64,000 bases of DNA from Ligustrum vulgare. Its lineage: Eukaryota; Streptophyta; Magnoliopsida; Lamiales; Oleaceae. The notes below the pieces were generated by a model that was given only the letters and a program-made list of their open reading frames with translations, was not told the DNA's origin and searched no databases. The position numbers and the translations under genes were made by a program. How positions within the stretch are numbered: position 1 is the first letter of the stretch; the number at the start of each line of letters is the position of its first letter. This document shows, piece by piece, positions 1 to 11,439 of the stretch. The stretch lies in the NCBI GenBank assembly GCA_963555705.1, contig OY743168.1:21892139-21956138 (forward strand). The letters are read 5' to 3'.

Positions 1-621
1 TGCATTTATTGTTGTATTTATTGACTTGCATTTATTGTGGCCACATTTATGCTTGAATTTCATGGGATGTGCAATTATTGAGAAATTATTGTGTATTCTA
101 GATCAATACAATATTTGCTCTAGGTTCTTGTTTATGATAGAGATATACCTAAAACCCTAGATGATCCATTGAGTTATTTTCACAAAGGTTTAATGCAATT
201 GGTGTGTTTTTAATCGACATAGAGATATAGTATGTTAATTTCACTAATTAGGGTTGATTTAACTCGAGAGAGGTAATTGACTAAGCTTGGAAAATCGGAT
301 GTAACGTGATTAATAAATTGCTTGTCTATTTGCTTGTTGAGAATTCAATTAGGTAATGGTCAAGTATAATCAAGAATCCCAACACTCCTTCATCATCAAG
401 TCATCACCATTTTTCTAGTTAGTTATTTACAATTGCGATTTTAGTTCTAGTACTAAATCATTTCCAAAACTAAAACTTTATTGTGTGTGTTTCTTGTTTA
501 GATTGATTAAACTAGAGTGTAATTGAAATAAACAATCCTTGTGGGATCGATAAATCGAACTCATTTAGTCTACTATCACCTGTATGCGACACATGCACTT
601 GCGGTGTGTTTCTAGCGAACA
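1..621 (+). mobile_element. 3' part of a Tat/Athila-type LTR (remnant)
   Basis: Non-coding. The right end (about 535-621) has the phrasing typical of large Ty3/gypsy LTR ends: a stretch around 'gtgggatcgataaatcgaac', then 'acttgcggtg', ending in 'agcgaaca'. The same phrasing appears in reverse complement at the start of the solo LTR at 12134-13651, so the two belong to related families. The left end lies outside the window and no internal region or primer site follows, so this is a solo or truncated LTR. The family assignment is inferred from the LTR end only. Confidence 0.5.
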
Positions 622-684
622 ATGTCCAATATTTCCCATTTACATATTTTCAAAAATGAAGATACTTTTTGTATTTTCTTAAAC

Positions 685-721
<37 letters not shown>

Positions 722-987
722 CAAAAGTTACTTTTAATCCATAACCATCTATTCCTTTATATAATTGTATATCTATATTGTTTTTTTTTTTTATTTCTTC
801 TATTTCTCTATTCAGATTCAAATTCATTGTTTTCTGAATTTGTTTCACTTACATAATACTTCTTGATTATAATATTTTTCAATATCAGATATTTCACTTA
901 ATTCACTTTTTATTTCTAGATATTCTTTTCGTAATATTTTGACTTTTTTCTTATTACAATCACAAGGCTTATATGTCATATTTCTTT
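620..987 (-). pseudogene. Caulimovirid-like endogenous relic, distal fragment
   Basis: Very AT-rich, coding-like minus-strand sequence rich in Lys, Ile, Asn and Glu. A short frame starts near 979 and ends near 847; a second runs to 612. Composition and codon use match the larger minus-strand relic at 4381-6546, and I read both as one insertion split by the LTR cluster at 988-4380. A trinucleotide microsatellite (ATT/TTA, about 686-721) encodes the poly-Asn run seen in the lower frame. No domain is recognisable in this piece alone. Confidence 0.35.
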
Positions 988-3666
988 ACATTGGACAATA
1001 TTTAAAATTATGAAATTGGGCTAGGAAATCGAATTAGACTCAAATTATTTTTTATTGGCTCGAAATAATTAATATGGCTAGACGAACACGCTTCAATTTA
1101 AAAATATGTGAAATTATAGAGACAGTTTTGAGAAATTAAATATTCATTTTATAATCAAATGAAAAATTCTCAATCACTACAACCTTACCTCCTTAAAATA
1201 ATTTCGTCCTCAAAATTTAAACTTTATAGTTCTATAATATCTGGGCACTTGGTTAGAAGTTCTTCCTCAATTAAATTACAAGGAAGTAAAAATCTCTAAT
1301 TTCTTTCAAATTATTTTCCAAATCAATTTCTTGTTGGATACAAGGTTTTTCTTCTCTAAGTTCTCATAAAATTAATTTCATGTATACAAAATAATTTGTC
1401 ATTGCTAAAAATACTTTCTTTACCTCGAAGTCTACAAAGCGGGAGATGACAGGTGGCATCTATAATTCTTCAAAATAAGTTTAAAACATTTTTCTTTTTT
1501 TCTTTTTCAAATTTCATGAAAATAAGTAAGTTTTATAGTCTACAAAAACTCTTTTAAAACTCTTAGCTCTGATACCATCTATAACGCCCTGAGTTCTAAG
1601 CGCATGGAACTTCACGTCATCCTTTCAAATTGGTTTTCGAGAATAATGATTTTGTGGAAAATAATTAAAATTCAATTGCATTATTTTATAAAAATCACTC
1701 CAACGGTCATCACTTCAATTTTGAAATAAAAACTGAGCGGAAGCAATTAAAAATTCAACTTCATTTAAAACTCAGTGATCAAAAGTTCAACCGTTCAAAA
1801 ATAACTTAGACAATAATAAGAAATTCGAAATTTTTAAATAAATTTGTTAAATCAATTATCTCAAAATATATTTTCTAATTCTTCAATAGCTACCATCGGG
1901 AACTCCGTTGCCAACTCCGAAATCTGAAATTTTGTAAGTTTAAAAAAAGGGTGAGCATTTCTTAGAAATACTCAGTAGGTTCAGTGCAAGATTAAATAAA
2001 CTATATCATAAATATCACACATAATCATGCAATTTAAGTAATAAATTCTCATAGCATCATGCTTAAACAAGCAAGTAATTGTCATGCCGGGAGGCAAGTA
2101 GTCTCATGTCCGAAGACAAGTAGTTCTTATAAATCACATAATAACATGTAAGAATTAACAATAGTAATTTACTTAATATTGTGCAGTTAAAGATTAGGTT
2201 TTTGAAGTATGAACCTACCTTGAAAGTATTCTCGAGTTTGTTGAGCGGGAAAGACGTCAGTCTTCTAAACATCCAAATGCCTCGTCTAGCCAATATATAA
2301 AATAATTCTTAAACTCGTAATTTGGAATTCAAATGTTTTAAAACGAAAGAGTTTTTAAAAGAAGAATAAAAGTTTTAGGGATTAAATTGAAAATCAAACA
2401 TAATTGGAATTTGAAAAGATTAAAATAAGTAATTTTTAGAAACTTGGGACTGATTTAAAAGGATTTAAAAGATAGGGGTTTAAGGGATAAATTTTGTAAA
2501 ATCAAAGTTTTAAAAATATCAATTCCATTTCTCTCTCCTCCACTTTCGAGGGAAAGAGAGAGCTGGGCGACGACGAAGAGGCTTCTTCACCGTTCCACGT
2601 CTCCAGGCAACGATCCGGCGGTGATACCGCCATCGAGTGGCGGCGGTGCGGGTGTGAGTGTGGGTGAGGTTGGAATTTGGGTTTTGATGGGGTTTGTGGT
2701 GCGAAACAAAAATAAATCGAGGCTCAAAGATGGGATTTCTCGGCCTAATTTCCGGTGAAGTAGGTAAGTACTGAGTTTCTTGTTTTGTTCTTGGTTTGAG
2801 GTTTGATTTTGAGTGAGATGTGAGGGATTTTGAGACTTGGCAGTGGTGATTTTCGAGAGGTGGTTTGTGGCGGTGATGCTTGGTGATCCAGGCGGCGGTG
2901 TGGTGGTGTTGGGGTCAAATTTGTGGTGGTTGTTGTTGTGGATTTTGAGTTGGCCAGTGTCGGGTGATCAGGGTTCGGTGATGGCTTCGTTTGGTGATGG
3001 TGATTCGGGCGGCGAAGAGGCAGTGAGCTTGGTTCATAGACAGTTGTGTGATGGTTTTTGAATTGAAAACAGAGTCTGGATTGAAGGCAATGGAGGTTGA
3101 AGGCTTGTAACGTGAGTGCGTGAATTGAAGGGTGAAATCTTACCAAGAAGATGAATTCATTGTGTGATTCTAAATGTGAATTGGACTAAAGAAAAGGAAT
3201 ATATATAAATTGATATGAGAAATATTGTAGTTGGAATAGAATTTTGTAATGTTGAATATGGAAACGTCTGATTTAGAATAGGATTTTAAAAACTTGGGAT
3301 ACAAGAATACGAGTGCGAATAGAATATCTTATTAAAAATAATTATTTAAAAGATAAGTTTTGGATTAAAAATAAATTTGGATAATAATAAAATTGAACTT
3401 TGAAATTTTAGACTTAAAATAATTCGGATTTAAAATAAATAATAATTTTGGGGCTTAAAAAAATTTGGACTTGGACAATATTTAAAATTATGAAATTGGG
3501 CTAGGAAATCGAATTGGACTCAAATTATATTTTATTGGCTCGAAATAATTAATATGACTAGACGAACACGCTTTAATTTAAAAATAGGTGAAATTATAGC
3601 GACACGTTTTTGAAAAATTAAATATTTATTTTATAATCAACTAAAAAATTCTTGATCGATACAACA
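988..3666 (-). mobile_element. Non-autonomous LTR retrotransposon, minus orientation
   Basis: On the minus strand a long LTR runs from 3666 to about 1580. It is followed by a primer-binding site complementary to initiator Met-tRNA (plus-strand 'ctctgataccat', 1567-1578), only about 380 bp of non-coding internal DNA, a purine tract (complement of 1183-1194) and the first ~195 bp of the other LTR (990-1183). The segments 990-1183 and 3470-3666 are clear copies of each other. The LTR holds a GC-richer stretch (2540-3060) whose open frames show no conserved protein. There is no coding capacity, so it is a TRIM- or LARD-like passenger of a gypsy family. The downstream LTR is truncated. Confidence 0.6.
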
Positions 3667-3667
3667 T

Positions 3668-4380
3668 TGTAACACCCAGGTTAGGAAAGTTTAAAAGAAT
3701 TGATAGGTACTACTCATACCAACAAGGTGCACCTTCTTTTCCGGAAGTTCATCGTTAGAAACTTCACAGTTAAGCGTGTTTGGTTTGGGGAAATGTTAGG
3801 ATGGGTGACTTCTTGGGAAGTTTTCTCGGGAAGCGTGCAAGTGAGGATAAAGTATACTGAAAAGACCTATATTGGTACAGTGGGGACAGTACGTTGTCAT
3901 CTAACGGCTGTGACAACTTGTTAAGTGGGACTCAGGTCGTTACAAATGGTATCAGAGCCAGCCAGCTGGAAATCGGAAACTAAGTGCTATCAGGACAAAG
4001 TGCTACGTCATAGGGTGGGAGCTACCTCTATAATTCCAACGCCTGTCAACGAATCCTCAGATGGTTTAAACGCGACGAGGACGTCACGAGTCTAACGAGG
4101 GGTGATTGTAACACCCAGGTTAGGAAACTTTAAAAGAATTGATAGGTACTACTCATACCAACAGGTGCACCTTCTTTTCCGAAAGTCCGTCGTTAGAAAC
4201 TCCACAGTTAAGTATGCTGGCTTGGAGAAATTCTAGGATAGATGACTTCTTGAGAAGTTATCTCGGAGAGCGTGCGAGTGATGACAAAGTATGCTGAAAA
4301 GACCTATGTGGTACAGTGGGGACAGTATGTTGTCATCTAACGATCGGGACAGTCCGTTAAGTGGGATTCGGGTCGTTACA
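3668..4380 (+). mobile_element. Cassandra TRIM retrotransposon, copy 1
   Basis: Two near-identical LTRs, 3668-3944 and 4107-4380, both begin TGTAACACCC and end GTTACA. They flank about 160 bp with a Met-tRNA primer site (TGGTATCAGAGCCA, about 3946-3960) and a purine tract just before the second LTR. Each LTR contains 5S rRNA-like sequence, including 'cagttaag' and 'aggatgggtgac', which correspond to the internal pol III promoter region of 5S genes. This is the hallmark of Cassandra. It encodes no protein. The 5-bp flanks (aacat and ttctc) do not match, so one edge has been rearranged. Confidence 0.92.
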
Positions 4381-6546
4381 TTCTCTATCTGATTTTATTA
4401 TTTGTCAGTACATTTCTTCTTATTAATGCTTTTGTATAACTATTTATTCATTCCCACCAATTCCTAATATTTCCTTCAAAAGATGCTGTTAAAAAATCTA
4501 TTATTCTTTCATTATTTTTCCATGTATCATCTTTATCGTATAAAAAGAATAATATCATTGAATTTGCTTAAGTTAATAAGGTTTTCTTAGTGTCTATTTT
4601 ACAATCTAAATTTAATTTTTTACCTTCATGATTAATGGATTTTTCATAATATCATTTAGTTCAAATCTATCTCTATATTTATTTCCTTTAGATGGTTTTC
4701 TATCTCTGATTCTATCATAATATTGTCTATGTAGTTTAACTATACAAATGTGCATAACTTTAATCTGGATCTGGTAATTCTTGTTTGGAAGTGTCTATTG
4801 GGCCTGAATTAGGCGCTCCTCCAATATTCATTAAAACTTGGTATTCAATTAAATTTTCTAGACTTAATTGGTCAAAATTTTCTATAAGCAAGTATAATTC
4901 TTCATTCATCTTTATCTTTTTTTTCTGTTTTTTCTTCAACTTTTAGTTTTCCTAAAGTTTTTCTATGGATTTTTGTAACTCTAATTCTCCTTCTAGTATC
5001 TTTGGCAATATGTTTTTTCTAAATTCATCATCCATACTTCTTGCTTCTATTACAATTTTTTTCTTGCCCAACGTGTTTCTTTCCTATTCTGTACATTTCT
5101 TTTTCTATAAATTTTTTGTCAATCTTCTTATACTTACTTTTATTATTTTCTTTTAACTCTCTAATATCAAGTTTTAGTATATTTATATCATTTCTTGCTT
5201 CTTTTAATTCATTTTTTACTTTTTGAACATCACTTATTAATAATTATATTAATATATTCAAATCTTCAATATATTCACTTATCGACATTTTATACTCTTA
5301 GTTTTGTAGTTTTGATTTTTCGTACCTTAATAATCTGTCATACATATCATCTATTTTAATTTTTAATTTTTTTATTCGTTCTTCTATTGATATGATTCTT
5401 TCATTGTCATTCTTCCTTATTTTTTTATTTAACTTTTCTATTTTTCTACAATTATTCCAACTTTATTTTGATTAATTAATTCTTCTGATTTTCTTTGAAA
5501 TTCTTTTAAAATCTCTTCATCTATGTTTTTAACATCTCCTATCATGTCTTTTAATTCTTTTAATTGTATTGTTAATTTGTTTTGAATATTTTGTAATTTT
5601 TCTTTGACATTTTTATCTTGTATATTTAACTGTTGTAATTCTTCAATAGCCATTTTATCTTGTGGATTTACGTTTTTATATGTTTGCCATAAAAAGATAC
5701 TAATCCAATTTTATTGCATATTAAGAAATTCATCAGATTCTCCATATGAGCTTAATGGTTGAAATATAGTTGTATTAGCTCCTTTTATTTGATAAGATCC
5801 TACGGGAATGTTAAGATTTTCTATTAATTGTTTTTCAAATTTTATCTCTAGAAATTTTGTCATTAATTTCTTTCTTTGATATGTTCAATTTCTAGAATAA
5901 GTTTTGTTTTATATTTTATTTCTTTATATATCATTATGTTGTATTCACAAAATTCTTTAATTGATCTTAGTATTAATTTTCTTTGTTATGTTCTAAAATA
6001 TTTTGGGTAGTCTTTTATTTTTCTCGTTTTATCATATTTTTCTTTATTAGTTCTTTCTTTGTTTTCTAGAATCATTTATATTTTAGGTAATTGTTTTAAA
6101 CTTCTATTATAATATTCTCTCTTTTTCTTTAATGATTTTAATCCTAGAGTTCTTGTTTTTTTATATTTCTTTCTTCTCCTATCCGATACATTAAATTTCT
6201 TCGTTGTTAAATTAATAAATCTAATTTTTTACTTATTTCTATTTCTAGATATTTAACTAACTGGAGGTCAGCTCCACGATAATCCATTTGTTTAGTATTT
6301 CTATAGTTCTTCTAATATATCTTTGTATAATAAATCTATTATTTCATTTATTATAAAATCTTCTTTTATGATATTGAAATATATATCTCTCCTTATATCT
6401 TTATCTAAATCTTTTAAAATTCTTAAGATTTCTTTTTTATGATTATCATGTAGTATTAATGTATGTATAATTATAAATTTAGATGTATTTATTTTGTATT
6501 CATTTTTATTTTCTGTTATGTAATATTTATCTTTTTGATCTGTCAT
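4381..6546 (-). pseudogene. Endogenous pararetrovirus-like relic (caulimovirid-like), decayed
   Basis: Minus-strand, extremely AT-rich coding-like DNA broken by many stops. In order from 6546 downwards it shows: an 81-codon frame (6546-6301), a short frame starting at about 6287, a frame near 5860-5710, a coiled-coil-rich 71-codon frame (5653-5438) and another coiled-coil frame near 5290-5000. Next come acidic short frames near 4915-4750 and, near 4540-4430, a stretch ending FEGNIRNWWE that resembles the Gag/coat-protein tryptophan motif of reverse-transcribing elements. Small overlapping frames, coiled-coil proteins and a coat-like domain suggest a caulimovirid copy in the genome. No reverse transcriptase is visible to prove it. 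Many in-frame stops show it is not functional. Confidence 0.45.
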
Positions 6547-8008
6547 ATGACTATAATACTAATAGAAGCGTGTTACTACGAGCAAACAAAAATTATATAT
6601 TACATCAAATAAGAACCTATATTTAAATTATCTTGAAATTTTCTATACTTTAAAGTTTGAAATAAAATGCTTTGGTGACTAGTATGTTAATGTTAAAATA
6701 TATAAAAGGGGGTATTTTGGCAACTTTATTCATTATTTGTGGTCATGTACAAGTAGATTAATTTTATTTGAAAAAAAAAAACACCCCTTATGATCGCCGA
6801 TTAATTTTGGATGCAAATAATTGTAAATCTCAGGTTAATTAAGAGTTATAATGGCTTATGACCATCTGACACGACTCCTGAGAAGTTAAAAAGAGGGTTT
6901 AGAATTAAAAGTTAGTTTTAGACTCGTTTTACTACTTTTACGAAAGTACTTATTCTAATTAAAAGTTTCTTAAATAAACTCGGTCTAATGTGATTTCATC
7001 TAACAGCACTTCTTGAAAATAAAGCTCCGATAGAAATTAGTTTTGAAACAAAAAACAAAATAGCTTCTTCGGAAAGTTTTTCTACATGAGATAAAAGTCA
7101 TACCAAACGAGTCCTAAATGTAGTTTGACCAATTAAGTCAAAGGATCCTTAATCGTTGTTCGACAAGATTGAGAACTGACATGGAATATAAGAGGCTCAA
7201 TCTTTCATCCGTTTGGTAAATAATATAAACTGATTTATAAACTACACAATTTCCTAAATCACTTTTTAACCACACACACTCTCTCTAATTTTCGACTACT
7301 ACTTTTTATCTCAAAATTATAAACAAATCAGTTTATAAATCAAATAGTGATACCAAACAAAGATATTTTTTGTTTTTTTTTAAAATTCATTTACAATCAT
7401 ATATTCTTCCAACAAAATAATTTTACATGTAATATTTTGTAGCTATGATGTGCAGGGGTTTGACAACCATTAAAATGAGTTTTAAAAAAAAAAGTTTTTA
7501 AATAATGATTTTTAAGAGAATATATAATTAAGTAATTAAAAAAATTGATTTACATACAAAATATTTTATTATAAGAATGTGTGATTAAAATAAATTTGAG
7601 AAAAAGATTTTTGTTTTAATGATAGTTAAATGGGTCGATGATATGGGAATTTTTATGACGAAATTAAAGGCACATCTGTATGTGTGATTAAAATAAATTT
7701 GAGAAAAAGATTTTTATTTTAATGATAGTTAAATGGGTCGGTGATACGGGAATTTTTATGAGGAAATTATAGGCACATCTGTTACAAGAATCAAATTCAA
7801 ATATGAGATCAAATCTATATAACTTCAAATATCAGGCGATTATTATAAATTTTAATTTTAATTTTAATAATAATATTATAAACCATCAATTAAGTTAAAT
7901 TAAATTAATATATTGTAAACATAATTCTCTCCCCCACCCAACCGTTCAATCCCAAATCAGAATCGTTATTCATCGATAATTTTTTTCCAAAAATCCCAAA
8001 TCAGAACT
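6547..8008. repeat. AT-rich intergenic DNA with a MITE and a short tandem duplication
   Basis: No gene is visible. A ~160-bp MITE-like element at about 7205-7365 has inverted ends ('gtttggtaaataatataaac' on the left, its imperfect complement on the right) around an AT-rich core. The same end sequences recur near 21646, 23859 and 34645. A ~100-bp segment at about 7576-7675 is repeated directly at about 7679-7780 with few changes. Confidence 0.5.
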
Positions 8009-11000
8009 GTAACAATCCGAAAATTTCTTACCTTAGTTGATTTATTTATAAAATTGGATTCATGTGTTTTCTTGTAAAATAGTCATTTCAACATTTTGTA
8101 TGACGAGATTGTGACAAATTTATAAAAAAAAATAAAGGGAGAAATTAACATTAATTTTAATTTTAGGGACTAAATTGGTATAAAAGAAAGTTATGAATGA
8201 TGTTCGAACTAAATTTCATAAATGAGGAGTAAGCTAAAAAAATTAGGAAACTTCAACTTATTTATAGTTATGAGGTGTGTTGATTCATATTAAAAGCAAG
8301 TTATATTAACCCAAACTTTGTTGTGAGATGTTTAGATTGATATCTTGATTGCATTTGTTTCGAGTTCGGATGTGCAAGGAAAATCGAGCCAAAGTGGTGT
8401 AGTTTTAATGGTGTAAAATTGCCAAATTCTACAAAAAAAAAAAATTAAGTGTGAATAGATGGCCGAGCAGCCATGTTTACAAGGGTCATACGAGCAGTAT
8501 ATTGATCTGATGCTTTTGTATACGTGACCTTGTAAAGTTCGTAGTACGAGCTTTGAAACGATATACAATTTGTCCAATTTGGAATTTATCTCGACCCACA
8601 AAATGCAAGTCGAAACAGGCTCGTTGAGGCACAAAAATCTGAAAATAAATTATTAAAATAATGCTTATATGACACATGTAAAAGCCCACTAACTTGTTCT
8701 CAAGGGGTTGTTTGGCAAACTCGCTTATTTTTTGTTAAGAACAGTTAATTAATCAGAATGCATATTAAAACATTTAACTGCTTGATAACTGTATATTCAT
8801 TGAAAAATACTTGTAAGCTAAAAGATTAGAAGTTAAGAAGAGAGAAACATGTCATTACCTCACTTTCTTTATAAAGAGACACTGTCTTACTTCACAAATC
8901 TGAGAATCTGCTAGGAAAAAAAATTATAAGGTAAGGAAACATTCATTTTCACTTCTAATTCAAAATTTAACACGTAAAAATGATTAACTCTTGATTCTAC
9001 TAGAAGTTTATCATCTTTAACTTGTTAAACATGAGAAAAAATCAAGTTTCAGCTCCAGAAAATTTCACATTTCCGTCATAGAGGGAGGAACGATTGGTAT
9101 GATGAGTGATACTTTATCACTTTTTGGGGATTGGATAGATACAATTGGAGATGCTGGGAATGAAACAGAGGGAGGAACGAGCCAAAGCAAGGGAAAAAGG
9201 AAGGAAAAAAAAAATGTAAAAGAAGGAAAAGGCAGGTTCCGATTTTTGAATGATTAATTTTTTTAAATTTCTCCTTTAAATTAGGGATGTAAGTAATAAG
9301 ATGTTAAATTATTTTGTTTAGGGTTTATGGAAATCTTGCTTAAATTAGAAATATTAAGAGTTATTAGTATTATTTGATTTATTTATTAAACTAGATAGTT
9401 AATGAATTGTTTTGGGAAAATTGGTATTGAAGAAAGTGAAAGTTGTAAATGTGTTTGTAAATATTGCTTCAATCTTTAAGTTTATTGTGTTTTTATGATA
9501 TCAAAATATGTGATTATGATGTATTAGAGTCCGATAAGGATTTGAGTATGATTTTGCTTATTTTTCCTTGGATTTTTCTCTTAATTTTCGAACAATTCAA
9601 ACACATGTGCTACTTTTGAAATTGTTACCAGAAAATGCTATTTCTGTCAATAATTTGGAGATAGTTTCTATATACATGAATTAATACCAGCTTTCAAAAT
9701 TCTGGAAATATGGTGCTTTTTTTGTCAACCATTGGTTTTCTTGGAAATTTTAGTATGGAAATTAGATTAAGTGTTATTTATTAAGGGTATGATGTTGAAG
9801 GAACTCTTGTAAAGGATTTAAATGTTGTTATATTATTAATTAAATTTTTATTCCAAATTATAGGAATATTGTTTGAGGTATCTATATGAGTAAATATGAT
9901 CCCTTGGACAATTAAGATATTCCAAACTTGATATGATGAATTAAGTAGGTGACGAGAAGATTGAGAAATGCCCACCGACCTAGCTAGTTCATTGCCGAGA
10001 ACTCGGTGAGTAGAAAAACTTAATTATTTTGAAATATTGATAAATTGCTTATATAATTATGTTAAACGTGATTATGTGATTTATTTGTCCAATTACGTGA
10101 TTATTGTGAAATATTATGTGAATATGAGATTTGTGGAATTAGAAAGATTTTGAAATGATTATATGTTGAAAGAAATGTGAGACGTATATGTGATATTGAA
10201 ATCCACCAAAAAGTACCCGTGATTATATATTTCTTCTAGTTCACTGAGGGACTTTGACCGTGTTCTATACTGCACTGAGGGGTCTTGACCGTGTATTATA
10301 TTACCCTGAGACGGTCTGACCGTGTATGATATAGTTCACTGAGGGGTCTTAGCAGTGTTCTAGAATTGATTATCAGATGTTTTTGAGACTAGCCTGTAAA
10401 GCGGACTAGATTACAAATTTTATTCACTGGGTACATTTTTGTGATATTTGTTAGGGTATGGCCAAACTTAGAGATTGTAGATTGTGATTCCAGTATATTA
10501 TTGATATGATGAGACTATATCAATTATTTGACCAGAGATTATATTTTTCAATTTTATAAGAATGTCACACATTTTGACTATGATTATATGGTGTCACACT
10601 GTGAAGTACTACATGACGTAAACTCGATTTTTGATAAATTATATAAATGAGAAAGTATAGCTATTTTCGAAATTTCCACTCACTGAACTATCAACTCATT
10701 ATTTTCCCACAATTTTTCTTAATAGGTGACAATTGAATTCTGGAAGCCTGAAGAGCCTGTTGATTTCGGAGCTACATTCGTATGACATGTGTAGGTTACA
10801 GTTTCATTTAAATCAAGCATTTAAATTCAGTTGGGCCCACATTATTTTTGAAATAAAATCATTTTTCATTATTTAGCATATGATTGGTAGCAGATCACAG
10901 TCAGCCTTGGTGGTGGGTTAAGCGTTTAGCTGATATCCATCATCGATGCACACCATGTCTCGAGTCCATTAAGGTGATTTGGGGCGGGTCATGTCATCTC

Positions 11001-11160
11001 TTCACAGTGTGATGCTACTAATAACCGTCGAACCAGTACATTTTTCTATTTTGTGCTGAAATAGAACTCTATTAAAATTCTGGGAATATAAACTGATCTA
11101 AAACCTACTCATAAGTGTTAGATTTCATGTAACTTCTTTTTTATAAAATTTCTAACCACA
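8009..11160 (+). mobile_element. Ty3/gypsy-like LTR region (degraded, no coding)
   Basis: Starts TGTAACAATCCG, a common start for plant gypsy LTRs. It carries further LTR-like phrases: 'gggactaaattggtat' near 8166, 'actcggtgagta' near 9999, and 'ccactcactgaactatcaac' near 10676. A ~34-bp tandem repeat built on 'cactgaggggtcttgaccgt' is present about four times at 10239-10364. No primer site, second LTR or reverse transcriptase is seen. The right border is uncertain. Confidence 0.4.
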
Positions 11161-11439
11161 AAAACTAAATAAATGCGGGAAATATTAGAGAATAATCATC
11201 TTCAAAGCTGTGAGTAAAACTTGCTTCATGTATTTGTGGTGTTAGTTTCTTATATTGTGCTGAAGTCTTCTACATAAGTTATCCATTTTTTTTCTTATCG
11301 ATGTGTGTTGATTTGATGATTTATGTCTCCAGACTAAAGTTAGAAATACAAATGCCTTCTAAGTGTTTGATGAAATGGTTTTTGGCAAAATAAAATCTAT
11401 AGAATTTTTTAATATGCTGCCCATGGTTTCGTATGTCTA

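Noticed and set aside
2745..3146. 133-codon Pro/Thr/His-rich frame
   Set aside because: Low-complexity translation inside an LTR, with no homologous frame retained in the sister LTR.
3700..3924. 5S rRNA-like sequence and a short open frame
   Set aside because: The 5S similarity is part of a Cassandra LTR with a matching second LTR and primer site; it is not a 5S rRNA gene, and the frame has no protein signal.
10239..10364. Regular short repeats resembling a CRISPR array
   Set aside because: Plant nuclear context, repeats are degenerate and adjacent without unique spacers; it is a tandem repeat in an LTR.
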